A stretch of 64,000 nucleotides of DNA, from positions 31,369,232 through 31,433,231 of the forward strand of contig NC_072794.1 of the NCBI RefSeq assembly GCF_028583425.1. The letters are read 5' to 3'. Origin of the DNA: Eublepharis macularius (Eukaryota > Chordata > Lepidosauria > Squamata > Eublepharidae). This document shows positions 1 to 10,683 of the stretch, piece after piece. The position numbers and the translations under genes are program-made. Numbering within the stretch: the first letter of the stretch is position 1; each line of letters begins with the position of its first letter. The notes under the pieces are model-generated. The model saw only the letters and a list, made by a program, of their open reading frames with translations, searched no databases and had not been told where the DNA came from.

Positions 1-430
1 ACCTGGCCAGTTCGTCGTTCATGAACAGGCGGGTAGTGGGAGGCCCATTTGGCACAGACCCATGGATTTTTCGCCGGTCTGTAGTCCGTTAAAGCCTCTT
101 GGCACCGCTGGCAAGCAGCACCAGGAGTTCTTTAACATTTAAATCCCCCTTGCTCCAGCTGACTGGCAGCCTGCGAGTCAGCTGGAGCAGGGGGGCTTAG
201 AGCGCTCCCAGTGCTGCTCTGGCGCCGCAGACCAGCTGGAGTTTAAAGGGCCCTTTCTGGGCTTCAGCTGGCCCTTTAGACTTCAGCTGGCCCGAGGAGG
301 TGGGATCCCCCCTCCGCAGGCCAGTTGAAGCCCAGAAAGGGCCACATAAGCGGCAGGGAAAGGGCCCTTTAAATGCCAGCTGGCCCACGGAAAGCAGCAG
401 GGAAAGAGCCCTTTAAGCACCAGAGATCAC
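1..430. repeat. GC-rich repeat with two nested inverted repeats
   Basis: TGCTCCAGCTGACT at 151-164 pairs perfectly with 176-189, and the G/C runs beyond extend the stem. A second 25-bp inverted repeat pairs about 248-272 with 320-344 at 24 of 25 positions. Phrases built on CAGCTGGCCC and GGGCCCTTTAA recur through 240-420. The family is not recognised; this looks like part of a transposon that begins left of the window. Confidence 0.45.
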
Positions 431-1165
431 CCAGTTTATACTGTTCACCCGCAATGCATATAAAATCCTAGACTCTAGATTTCTCCCGCTCTATGCCAAG
501 TCCTTAAAAAAGTGGCAAACAGCAAACAGGAATCAAGCCTAACATTAACGAGTTGGATGAATGATTATGTTGCATACTAGGATGCTGTGGTGGTTTAAAG
601 TTTAGAGCTGCTGATTTAATGCCTGAATTTTTTGGTGTAAGGAGACCGTAAAAAAGATAGTGGCAAATCTGGGAGGAGCTTCAAACACTCCACATATTTG
701 TTAAGGCATCAATTGCAATAGCTTATTTCATTCCTTTCTTTGCACTGTAACAGAAACTGCCAGATTCTGACAATGCTATTAAGGGAAATTTATATTCTTG
801 TAACGATTAAATAGCATCAGCTTAAAGCCCTCAGTCTAAACCTCTGTCAGGCAATTATGGATCCCCTAATTGATATGCACAGCCTTCAGACAGTGCACAG
901 AAAAACTGCAGCTTCATGGCAGATAGCATTATGGAAGTCTGGGAGAGAAGAATATTTGTCCCTAAAATCTCAGGGCGGGGGGAACATTCAGTCGATATGG
1001 CTGTTCTCACTTTTGATATTAGGCCCCTTCCATGCAACACCCAAAGCACTTGTATTATATTTTCTACCTCTGAACATTTATAGGTCCAATTATTTTGGCT
1101 ATACTACTCATTCGAATTTAAAATGACCTTCTATTTTATGCCTTGCATTAACAACATTCATATGT
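431..1165. other. No recognisable feature
   Basis: AT-rich unique-looking DNA. Short open frames here have no protein similarity I recognise. Confidence 0.5.
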
Positions 1166-1215
1166 GTGCACAAACAGCATGATTTAGTGGTTTGAGTGTC
1201 AGAGAATCAGGTTCA
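1166..1215 (+). repeat. CORE-SINE (MIR-type) 5' fragment
   Basis: The stretch TAGTGGTTTGAGTGTCAGA followed by AGGTTCAAATACT matches the tRNA-like head (A and B boxes) of the abundant sauropsid MIR-type SINE seen elsewhere in this window. The rest of the element is missing. Confidence 0.45.
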
Positions 1216-1234
1216 AATACTCACTCGATCATGG

Positions 1235-1400
1235 ATCCTGAGGAGTTAGCCATGTTAGTCTGTAGTTGCAAAATAGTAAAGAGTCCAGTAGCACTTTTAA
1301 GACTAACCCACTTTATTGTAGCATAAACTTTCGAGAACCACAGCTCTATTTGTCAGATGCAAATGAGAGAGTCCCCAGTTGGTCAAATTTTTCCTTCCCC
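1235..1400 (-). repeat. Unclassified sauropsid interspersed repeat
   Basis: It reads GTTAGTCTGTAGTTGC, then AGTCCAGTAGCACTTTTAA and TTTATTGTAGCATAAACTTTC, a repeat I know as common in reptile genomes but cannot assign with certainty (possibly linked to Penelope-like elements). Relatives lie at 20560-20640 and, split by a MITE, at 21475-21870. Confidence 0.45.
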
Positions 1401-1655
1401 TCCTTCCTTCTTGACAAAGAAGAAATAGTGGCAGTCCTCATCAATGGATTCATATGGATCTATTGACCAATTGTGGGACTCACAGACAGCCCTAAGACTG
1501 GCTCCCTGCCCAATGAACAAGTATACTTGTATGACTAGCTCTCCTGGTTTAAGCGGGGGGCGGGTTGTTCTGCTTTTGTAACAAGGGACTTGTTTATTAG
1601 CAGTGTTGAATTAAAGAAAGTCAAAAGACTGACTGCATGGCTGACAGCCTGCTGC

Positions 1656-1882
1656 CTAGTGTTGCCAACCTCCAGGTGAGGCCTGGAAATCTCCCAGAAT
1701 TACAACTGATCTTCAAATTCCAGAGATCAGTTCCCCTGGGGAAAATGGCTGGCTTGGAGGGAGGATTCTGGGGTATTATACCCTGCTGAGTTCCCTCGCT
1801 TCCTCAAACCCCACCCTTTCCCGGCATTGCCTCCAAATCTCAAGGAATTTTTTAACTTGGAGCTGGCAACCCTAGTGCCATC
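1656..1882 (+). mobile_element. Short DNA-transposon-like repeat, family A copy 1
   Basis: It begins GTTGCCAACCTCC and ends GGAGCTGGCAAC, giving imperfect terminal inverted repeats of about 12 bp around a 220-bp noncoding core with GATCAGTTCCCCTGG. The same unit recurs at 1948-2152, 15880-16108, 18470-18664 and 39320-39471, all in this orientation. Probably a non-autonomous hAT-like element. Confidence 0.55.
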
Positions 1883-1947
1883 CCTTGGACTGTCCCAGTG
1901 AGGACAGGAAGGAAGTGGGCAGGAAGGGACTGGGGGCAGAGGTAGTC

Positions 1948-2152
1948 TGAGTTGCTAACCTCAAACTGGGGCCTGGAGTTTTCTGTGCTCTTCAGGAAAC
2001 TGATCTCCAGACTACAGGGGCCAAATTCCTGGAAGAAGTGGCAGCTTTGGAGAGTGGACTGTACAGTATCATATTCCTGCTGAACTCCCTCCCGTCCCCA
2101 AACTCTACACTCCACATCTCCAGGAATTTCTCAAAGCAGAATTGGCAACCTT
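1948..2152 (+). mobile_element. Family A copy 2 (diverged)
   Basis: It runs from GAGTTGCTAACCTC to GAATTGGCAACCTTAA, with the internal words AACTGATCTCCAG, GCAGCTTTGGAGAGTGGACT and TCTCCAGGAATTTCTC shared with copy 1. More diverged than its neighbour only 65 bp away. Confidence 0.5.
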
Positions 2153-2555
2153 AAGGGCAGCCTGAGTTAGAGGGACGCTGCCCCACTTCCTCAAATGGAC
2201 CAACCTCTACTGGAAACAGGCCTGCAATTGGCTACGTCCTCTATTTTAAAAGGGTTTCTTTTAAAAACAGTATTCTAATTTTATTCCATTTAAAGATTGA
2301 TTACTCCCTCCACCAAAGACAGTTTACCAATCCTGGCCAGAGGAGCTATTGCTCTGGCTAGGAGGAGCCTGGTATAATTTCACTAGCCCAGAGGGGCAAA
2401 TAGTGGCCCTCCCAACTCTAACCTGGATTGAGCTAGTTTATTTTTCACAATTAATTCTATTAGAGAAGAAAACTGGTGTTGTTGCCTTCTTTTTGTAATA
2501 CCTTGCATATAGATTTTCTTCCCTTCCAGACTCGGTTGACTTGGTCTCCTTGATC
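2153..2555. other. No recognisable feature
   Basis: No conserved frame, RNA gene or repeat that I can name. Confidence 0.45.
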
Positions 2556-2660
2556 TATGATACTGGAACCTCAAGCAAGATTATTGTAACACATCTAATG
2601 GGGGTCTGTCTTGAAGATAAACTGGAAACTTCAGTGAGTACAAAAATGCAGCTGCCCATC
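2556..2660 (+). mobile_element. L2-like LINE fragment (ORF2 C-terminal region)
   Basis: The words GATTATTGTAACACATCTAA, GGTCTGTCTTGAAG and AAAATGCAGCTGCCC correspond to the L2 motif DYCN..LGLP..L..LQ.VQNAAARL. The copy is short and out of frame in places. Confidence 0.5.
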
Positions 2661-3220
2661 TATTGTTAATTTCATCTTCACCTCCCCAAAGGGGAAGTGA
2701 AATTAACAGAGACTTTGAGGAGTCAAAGATGAAGTTAACAAACTCTCTGAGGGGCGATCTCAGCTGGCTCTGTCTTTTTAAACTGTTTCCTGGCTAACAT
2801 TGAGTCTTCCTACACTTGAGCGTCCTCATGTAAGAGGTCTCGTGTAAAGAGATGTCTAGCTGGCCAAGCTGCTGGCCCAATTCTAGAGGAATCCAAACCT
2901 CATCAGCTCACAGAGTGCAGGACAGAAGGGAACAGCAATTTTTTTTAAAAAAATGTGAGGACTCCCTTGTGAAGCATCCATCATTTTGAAAGTAGAAGCT
3001 GCCTGATTCCTCAGCTAGCTCAGCAGGGGGATCAGATAACACAACTCTAGAGATCTAAAGGAAAGGAACACAATGGAGACAATGGGAGACAATTGACTTG
3101 CCACCCAGTGATGAACACTTACTAAAGTCTGTTCTAGGTTACTAGAAAGGCAAAGAAGCACAGACTACTTTATGAGGTTTCCTTTTCCTGTTGAGGAAAG
3201 TGCATCATATACTGATGCAT
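2661..3220. other. Mostly unassigned; one small hairpin
   Basis: GTTAATTTCA at 2665-2674 pairs with TGAAATTAAC at 2698-2707, and the C-rich and G-rich runs between them add to the stem. Nothing else stands out. Confidence 0.4.
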
Positions 3221-3300
3221 ATTTTTGTAAGGTGCCTTGAACCCTTTTTTAATGGGAAAGATAAGGTATAGATTTTTTAAATATATAAATACATGTGAAC
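3221..3300 (+). mobile_element. L2-like LINE 3' end fragment
   Basis: GGTGCCTTGAACC followed by GGGAAAGATAAGGTATAGA and an AAATA-rich tail follows the usual 3' end of squamate L2-like elements. Confidence 0.4.
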
Positions 3301-4208
3301 AAGTCAAGAACAATTTAAAACACACTATAATGTGATGTCTTTCTCTGAAGCACTGAGATATTGCAATGAAATGCACTGTTTGCACTTCAGACATAATTCT
3401 CTGTTCTCTCACCAGTTCAACCCCCTGCACTCTTGTTTATAAGCAAGGGAGGAAAGTTGCAAAATACATTGTGATGTGATGTCTAATTAAGACCTCTTAA
3501 AGATTGTTTTGTTGTTGTTTTGTTTACTGGAGATCTGTGATAGGTCTTGAACTGTACTTGAATGTTAAATTTGTTGTAAAAAGAGGCAAAACCAGTAGCT
3601 TTTAAAGGAGAGACTGGCCTCTAGTTGCAGAGGTTGATATTTTTTTTCCCTGTGGATCCACTGCCCTCTCGTGTTGGATCCTTATTTTGCAACAATTCAC
3701 ACCTTTCTAAGTAATAATTTTAGTTGAACAACTAGGTTGCAATTGTTACTTGTCTCTTGCTGGATAGCTAGACACCTTTCCCGAACTGCGACATTCTGGC
3801 ACTCAATCAGCAACATTCCACCATGAAGAAAACACAAAACTTCGATCAGGAAGTGCTATTACAACATGGAGGTGTCCTTGTGGACCTACTGAACAAATGC
3901 TTGTGGTGTCGCTGGTCATAGGTGTTTTCTACACAGGGACAAATTTGTGTAGTTTCCTTGTTCCGGATGTAGCTGCTGATATAGTGCAGTAATAATGAAT
4001 CTTCCATGTGGCAGGTTTCCCTATAGTTTCCCTACCCCAGTCCCCTGGCAGAGGGCATCCCACCCCATGCCACTAAGGGTTTCCCCTTTTTTTAAAAAAA
4101 AAATCAGCAGATGAGTATTGTTATAGTGATGTAACAATCTGTGTACCAGTTTCTTTGTATTCCCAGCTCTCGTTTTTTAAAAAGTCTCTAGCCTCTTTAG
4201 TTGGGGAG
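3301..4208. other. No recognisable feature
   Basis: AT-rich, with no long frame, RNA gene or repeat that I can identify. Confidence 0.4.
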
Positions 4209-4838
4209 CAGGGCCGTGTAGGATAGGATATAGGCCCAGGCCAGACCCCATTTCAAATGTAGGCCCCATTTCAAATTGTTCTTTTCAAGTACTTTTGTAA
4301 TCAATGCTATATACATATGATTTATGTATGGGTATATACATGTACATGTGGTATATGATATACTTACAAGTAATAGAACAGATTAAAAGAAATAGAACTG
4401 TAACGGCTAAGGAGCCACTCATTTGGCACAAAATCACGACCACTTACAAGAAATTAAACAATTTATTCTTAGAACTATATGATAAAACACTCCTTAAGTA
4501 CGTCACATTAATGACAAAATGAATGATTTCTACAGAAAAATTTATTTTAAAATGGTAAGCAATCTTATTCAAGATGTATGTAATGCAAAGACGATACTAA
4601 ACGTACAGTACTGTAATGAGAAGCACCAAATACATTCTGTATTGGGAATTTCAGATCAGAAATGGGCATCACTTCTTCACATTTAGAAATGCTTTACGTG
4701 CTTTTGTTTGGGAAAATTCATGAATAACATCAGAAAAATCAAGCCATTTTGCATTGTTACTGTTGATGTTCAAAATAGCTAAACCATTCAATTGGTCTTG
4801 CACTACGGTGGACCGAAAGTATGACTTAATTTGTTTTA

Positions 4839-6354
4839 TTTATTTTTTTTATATTTTTTTTTATTTTTAATTACTAACCTCAAAAACTACAAAAAAGGGA
4901 AAAAGGGAACAGGGGGAAAGGGAAGAAACAACATATAAAAACACACACTACATCTACAAGTATTGCATTCCCTTCATAATACAATTATTTAAAGTTAAAC
5001 TTTCTAATATGCTATTAGATTGGTAGATCTTATAAAATACAAGCTACAGTCAGGATCAGGTCTTCTTCCCCCCCCCCCCCTGCGTCTTGGTCGCAGCTCT
5101 CTCTGAACAGCTACAGTAGCTGTGCTCACTCCCTCTTCTCCATTCCCCCCTTCAGATTCTAAATCCTCTCCTTGCTGGAACTCTTGATGATTAAACACGA
5201 AGTCCCTCAGCTGTACTTCCGATGTTATCTTGTAGGCTTGGTCTTTATAACTGAACCAGATACCTTCCGGAAATAACCATTTGTATTTTATTTCACGCTT
5301 CCTCAGAAGAGCTGCAAACCTTTTATATTTGAATCTTCTTTTCCGATCTAAAAATGGAACGTCCTTCAATATCTTAACCTTGTTACCCAGAAAGTCCAAG
5401 TCCACATTGTACGAATTATATAAGATGGTGTCCCGAGTCTTCTTAGATGAAAAATCGATAATAATCTCGCGAGGCAGCTGGTGCTTCGTTGCATATTTTG
5501 AAGATGTCCGGCGGACTTCCAGAATATCGCTTTTTAACTCTTCTTTAGTTGCCTTTGCGGATGACACCAAAAGTTCCGACACCAAATCCTTTAAGTTTTC
5601 ACTTTCCTCCTCCTTCACATTCTGAAGACGCAATACCGTCTGAGCACGATCCACTTGTAACCCTATCAATTGATTCTCCAAAAGCTTTACTTCTTTGTTT
5701 GTTGCTTTCATGAGTACTGCGTTTTCCCGAGCAGACTGCTCTACCCCAGACACTACGTCTTTAATGGTTTTCACTTCGTTCTCAACTGAGCCAACCCTTT
5801 GACCGATTTCATTTAGCTTATCAACAAAGGGCTTCATAGCTTCAACGACCGACCGTTTAACCACCTCTTCAAGAGACTCTCCTTTCCCCTGCAAAGCAGC
5901 TGAAACAGATTTGCCCACAGCAGGGCTCTGCATTTCGTCACCATCTTGGGGAGGGGGGGAGTCCGCCAACAAAGTTCCAAAACTCAATGAAGGGGAAGAT
6001 ATCCGAACCTTCTTAGCTTCAACTCCCACCAATCCTTCGCATACGCTTGAAATGACAGAAGGGATTTGCTTCTTACAGGTTTTCACCTTTAATCTGCTTG
6101 TTGCCGTTCTCCATGGCCCAGCAGCACGCGATGTGCTGCGCAAGTCTGCCAGCCTCCGTAGGAGCAGACGGGCAATTTACCCCCTGCATCGACTTCAGGG
6201 GGCTCTTCCTGCAGCGCTCCGGACCCTGACCCCCTCACTGGGAGTCCTGGGGGTTAACCCTCGCAGGTCAACCACCCGGTCAGGCTGCTCGGGCGCTTCC
6301 TCCCGGACCTGCGGAGAGGAGCGTCCAACATGGCCAGGAAAACGAAACCGAATC
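4839..6354 (-). mobile_element. ORF1-only LINE-1 (HAL1-like), inserted in the hAT transposase
   Basis: Between imperfect 10-bp target duplications (4829-4838 and 6355-6364, 9 of 10 bases equal) lies a minus-strand element. It has about 210 bp of 5' leader, one uninterrupted 379-codon frame, and only 165 bp of 3' sequence ending in an A-rich tail (plus-strand T-rich 4839-4870). No trace of ORF2 (endonuclease or reverse transcriptase) is present. The flanking hAT frame resumes on either side, which fixes the borders. Confidence 0.8.
5004..6143 (-). CDS. L1 ORF1p-like RNA-binding protein, intact frame, 379 aa
   Basis: The frame runs from ATG at 6143 to a stop at 5004-5006. Residues about 85-170 are heptad-rich and should form the trimeric coiled coil (MKPFVDKLNEIGQRVGSVEN). 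Residues about 172-262 fit the RRM-like domain (LRLQNVKEEESENL, REIIIDFSSKKTRDTIL), and about 265-335 the C-terminal domain with the KILKDVP and FKYKRFAALLRKREIKYKW signatures of L1 ORF1p. In L1s this protein packages the RNA as a chaperone. Here no partner ORF2 exists, so any mobility would have relied on other L1s. Whether it is transcribed is unknown. Confidence 0.8.
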   Translation of the reverse strand: MRSTSRAAGPWRTATSRLKVKTCKKQIPSVISSVCEGLVGVEAKKVRISSPSLSFGTLLADSPPPQDGDEMQSPAVGKSVSAALQGKGESLEEVVKRSVVEAMKPFVDKLNEIGQRVGSVENEVKTIKDVVSGVEQSARENAVLMKATNKEVKLLENQLIGLQVDRAQTVLRLQNVKEEESENLKDLVSELLVSSAKATKEELKSDILEVRRTSSKYATKHQLPREIIIDFSSKKTRDTILYNSYNVDLDFLGNKVKILKDVPFLDRKRRFKYKRFAALLRKREIKYKWLFPEGIWFSYKDQAYKITSEVQLRDFVFNHQEFQQGEDLESEGGNGEEGVSTATVAVQRELRPRRRGGGGRRPDPDCSLYFIRSTNLIAY

Positions 6355-8756
6355 ATTCGTTTTAGAACACTAAAGCTCCTCACATTGGAGATCACAGTTG
6401 CTGGTAATGACAGAAAAAAAATGTGCAATGTAATTACGATATTTGGAAAAAATATTGCCCAATCTCAAGTTCAGTGACACAACATCGAGTTTGAAATTCA
6501 CATCAAAAATTCTTTTAAGAAGAAGTACTTCGCTCTGAATGTCACTTGAAATGTGACTTTGGAATCGCAGCTGAAAATGACTAGCTTTTTGTGACAACTT
6601 GTTCTCATCTAACTGCTTAAAGTGCCACATAAAAATCAAAAAGTCTACAAATATCCCTGACTGCAGAAAAGCGACGTGAAAGGCCATCAATGACAAAGTC
6701 AATTATGCTGTAGAACACATTTACCCTGAAATAATTTTCAGCATCCTTTTGAGTTGGGTTTCTTGGATCCCTGGGTCCCCTGTGAGTAGCAAAACTATAT
6801 GGCCCACCAATTTTGACTGACATATGCCGCACTTCCTCAAGTACATCATTCCATTTCTCTCTCAGTTTCAGGATATCTGCCTGTCATTGATCAATGTTGT
6901 CCCTTTCCACATCTAATGTGGCATCACGAGATTCTATTACTAAGTTGACCTTATGGATCATTGTGAGAACTTTAATCCAAATGGCTGACATCAGTACACA
7001 TTCAAAGGTATCCAAGTATTTTTTGATACCCCGAAGATCACACTTGCACTCTGCTGTCAAATTAGTAACTTCACTCAGCTCTGCCAGTGCATTTCTGACA
7101 CTATCCAAATGCCGTGCAATTGGTCTAACACAGTCAATTCTCGCTGACCACCTTGTTTTTGACATATTATGCAGTGAGACAGGAAGATGTTCTTTCAGTA
7201 TCTCCCACCACTGGGGACTTGGACTGAAGATATTAGACATTTTCTGTATGATTCTAAAGAATGTTACAGCTTCACTGCAGGCTTCAGCACAATCTGTACC
7301 AACGAGATTCAGAGTATGATTTGTACAACTGGAGAAAATGCTGTTCTCACTTTCCTTCTTTAAGATCGCCTGTACACCATTGTACTTTCCTGCCACATTG
7401 AAGCCATTGTCATATGCTTGACCCACACAGTCTTGAAAGTTCAGATTGAGACTTGCTAAGAAATCTAATATTTTCTTGGCAATTTCTTCACCCGTCTTCT
7501 TTGAAAACTTATGGAATGCAATAAAGCGTTCTTCAGTTGCAAAACTGGTATCTTCTCTCTTCATATACCTGATCATTAATGACAACTGTTCTTTATGAGA
7601 ACAATCAGGTGTCCCATCAACACCAATTGCAAAATACTTTGCGGCTTTTATCTCTTCAATAATGCCCTTTTGCATAAATGATCCACATATTTCAATGAAT
7701 TCATTTTGTATTGTATTTGAAAGAGAGTGTACTTGGAATCATGTGTTGTTTTCCTGTGCATTTCGTACATGTGCAACATGATCGGCCAGTACTGAATCAT
7801 ATTTGCTCAGAAGCTCAACAAGACCCAAAGAGTTTCCATTATAACTATCACCGATTTGTTCACCAGAACCACACAAAGCGAGCCCCCTCTCTGACAAAAA
7901 TATGATATCAAGAATGAAATGAAGAATTTTCTTCCATTTATCACTTTCAACCTTGAGCTGGTCAACTACATCATCGTCCATCAAAGAACAACTCATTGCT
8001 GCTTTACTTGCTTCTTTCCGTGCACTATAATTTTCCTTGTGGAGGCTGGAATGTCCATGGCTTGGAATGAGATCCTTTAATTTTCTCCACCCTTTCTCAA
8101 TATTCCATCCTAGATGATTGGTCAACACACTCTCGTTAGAAGAGACATCCCCCTTAGTAAACAAAAAACAAGGTGCTCAAAACAATGATTGCTTCTACTG
8201 ACTCCAACACAGCCAGTCTCGTTTATATTTCTCTCCGTTTATCAGTGTTATTGTAAAAAGGCGAGTTGGAAATGAATGATGATCCTTATCATTGAGACAT
8301 CAGTTGGTACTTCAAAATCCTGAACTTTAAGAAATGATTCAGTGTCAATTCTACTCCTCTTATCAATAAGTCCAGTGTTCAATTTGTGATGTGGAGGTTT
8401 TTCCAGCTGCAGACACTTTTTTGTCATTATCAGCATCAGCTTCAGTTGGCAGTTGTGGTTCCACTGCTTGCACTATCAGTTTACCATCAATTTGTTTTCT
8501 ATTATCTTCTGTGGATGGTCCTGGTCCAACAGTCTGGTTATCAAGATCAGTGTGGTCATTCTCTGGTTCACATTGATGGAGATGTCTTGCTAGGAAGTCA
8601 GTAATTGATTTGGACTTTTTGACAGCTTCTTCCTGCAATTTGGCATGCTTTCTCTTTGCTGCACCACTTTCAATTGCGCAGGGTCAAACATCGTTTGTGG
8701 CAAGTTCATATTCACAGTTATTTTAGTGTATGAGTTAACTGGGGAAGTATACCGTC

Positions 8757-8862
8757 TGAGCCCAGACCAGAACAACCCAGGCTAGCTTGATCTTAGATCT
8801 TGGCAGCTAAGTAGGTGATCCCTCCAGGGTTGTTTCGCAGAGGCAGGCAATGACAAACCATA
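8757..8862 (+). repeat. 5S rRNA-derived SINE, 5' part
   Basis: TGATCTTAGATCTTGG then CAGCTAAGTAGG resembles the internal promoter half of 5S rRNA (GATCTCGGAAGCTAAGCAGG), followed by the SINE body GCAGAGGCAGGCAATGACAA seen in the copies near 32.6 kb. It is too diverged and short to be a 5S gene. Confidence 0.6.
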
Positions 8863-9502
8863 TAGCTTGCTTTAAAAACATTTATGTTAACATTTTCATG
8901 GTGCAAAAACATGATGCAAAAACAAGACTTGGAAAATGCAACATGAATGACCATGGAAATGAAATAAACACCTTGCACAGTGGTTTTTTAAAAAGGCAAA
9001 TGTAGTGGACAAAACTATCCACAACATAAAATTCAATGCCCCTAAATGAAGCCTAAATTTAAAGAAAAAATAAACGCCCAATGAATTTTCAAGTGTGCAC
9101 TTGCAACTTCAACTGACCTATGTATTTTAAAGCAAATTAAAAATACATTTTTAAAAGCTGCTCCTAATTCAGGGCAATTTGCTGCATTTAGTAAGGAGAA
9201 AATCAGACTTGTGCTAAAACAACCATCTCCCCTCATGTCCCTGGGATCAGACATTACAGGAAGAAGCTGCACAGTGTTTTACTACAGCTCCCAGAATCCT
9301 TATTGCCTACAACTCCCATACTGCACAGGTCCAACTACATTGTTAACCCCTTTGTTGCACAAAAAAGTGCTCTTTCCCTTTGCCCCTTCCAATCTTCTGA
9401 GCAAAAGAGAGATGAGACAGACAAGGGCTGTTGTAACAGAGTATATTTGCAAATATAGGGTACCAGCTTACAAAATGAGCTTAGAATGTACCACCGAACA
9501 AA
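8863..9502. other. Mostly unassigned, possibly hAT 5' flank
   Basis: AT-rich. CTACAGCTCCCAGAATCCTTA at 9283-9303 resembles a common short reptile repeat, but nothing coding is present. Confidence 0.35.
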
Positions 9503-10683
9503 GGAGCACATGCTTCTTTTTTTTTTTTTTGAAAATTTTTTTATTGGGTTAGAATCCATTATTTTTACATTTACATTCAATTTTCCCCAATTTTTTCATC
9601 TCTAACCCCCTCCCTTTCCCCCCTTTTTGTTGACTTCCAACAGCTTTCCAACCCTTTGTCTCCTTTCCCTTACTTCTATTAGATTCCTCTATCTAAAACA
9701 AATATATATTCTCCATTATTCTAAGCAGTACATCCTTAACTATTTTTAACATTATATGCCCAAACTGTAAGTCTTTGTTTCCATCTTAGATAAACAATTT
9801 ATCCCATTTTTCAATTTCAAATATTTCTATATATCATAAACCATGTAAATCATACATTCATTTAGATCAAACAATTTGACTTATTCTCTATATGTTACTC
9901 ATTCTATCTTTTTGTAATAATTCTATATATCTCTCATCACGTAGTCAATCAATTTGACTCATCTGTATCTTCAGACATTCAGTTTGGTACATTTTACAAA
10001 GCTTACCAAAAAAAAGAAAATATTGTTAGTTAATCAATCCTTATATTTAATCCTTATAGTTAATTATTTTCTATCTATATTCTGTTTGTTAACCTATATA
10101 TATCTATATATATGTCAATCTATTAATCTGACTGCTTATTAATTCACATTTATCTCTTCTCCCCCCGGGTAAAGTCTCCCCCCTCTACTTCAGTACTTCA
10201 GTAGTTCTCAAACTGCCACAGTTTTCCTCCCACCTCCCATTTCTTCTCCAGGTATTGTTTCAGCTTCTCCCAGTCTGTGTTGAACTGCCCTGAGTCCAGA
10301 TCTCTCAGTTTTCTTGTCATCTTGTCCATTTCAGCCATATACAGCAATTTGTAAGTCCAATCTTCAATAGTTGGCACTTCTTGTACTTTCCATTTTTGCG
10401 CATACAAAAGTCTAGCTGCTGCTGTCATATAAAATATCAACGTCCTGTGTTGGGCTGGAATTCCCTCCATTCCCAAGTTCAGTAGCAGGAGTTCTGGGTT
10501 CTTATTAATTTGAAATTGTAAAATTTCACTCATTTCTCTTATTATTTCCCCCCAGTACTGCCTGGCTACCTCACACGACCACCACATATGATAGAGGGAG
10601 CCCTCATGCTTCTTACATTTCCAGCATTTATTAGAAGTATTCAAATTCCCTAGCGCAATCTTCTTGGAGCACATGCTTCTTTT
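9503..10683 (-). mobile_element. 5'-truncated LINE-1 with perfect 18-bp target duplication
   Basis: GGAGCACATGCTTCTTTT occurs at 9503-9520 and again, identically, at 10666-10683. Between them, on the minus strand, lie the last 150 or so codons of ORF2 (from about 10665 to the stop at 10198), a 3' UTR of about 670 bp and a poly(A) tail (plus-strand T run at 9517-9530). Target duplication, tail and 5' truncation are the classic product of target-primed reverse transcription. Confidence 0.92.
10198..10665 (-). pseudogene. L1 ORF2p C-terminal fragment (zinc knuckle end)
   Basis: The frame includes CWKCKKHEGSLYHMWWSCE, the Cys-rich C-terminal motif of L1 ORF2p, and ends WEVGGKLWQFENY. The endonuclease and reverse transcriptase domains are missing because the insert is 5'-truncated. 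The apparent start codon lies in the target duplication and is not meaningful. Confidence 0.88.

Larger units (their letters stand above)
4209..8710 (-). mobile_element. Decayed hAT transposon with DUF4371/ZMYM-type transposase, split by an L1
   Basis: Read on the minus strand from about 8710, fragments give ITDFLARHLHQCE, ERGLALCGSGEQIGD, the DUF4371 core (7675-6884: FAIGVDGTPDCSHKEQLSL, HTLNLVG, KTRWSARIDC), NVFYSIIDFVIDGLSRRF, and the hAT dimerisation end RSFSVLK ... then after the L1 insert KSYFRSTVVQDQLNGLAIL, FSDVIHEFSQTKARKAF and a stop at 4671-4669. Several frameshifts and stops separate the pieces, so it is dead. CAGGGCCG at 4209-4216 may be its 3' terminal repeat. A loosely matching right end (plus-strand GGCCCTA near 11,327) would make the original element larger, but its flanks show no duplication, so I leave that open. 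Confidence 0.85.

Noticed and set aside
5281-6477. Plus-strand frames of 114 and 188 codons
   Set aside because: They are antisense shadows of the L1 ORF1 and its 5' leader.
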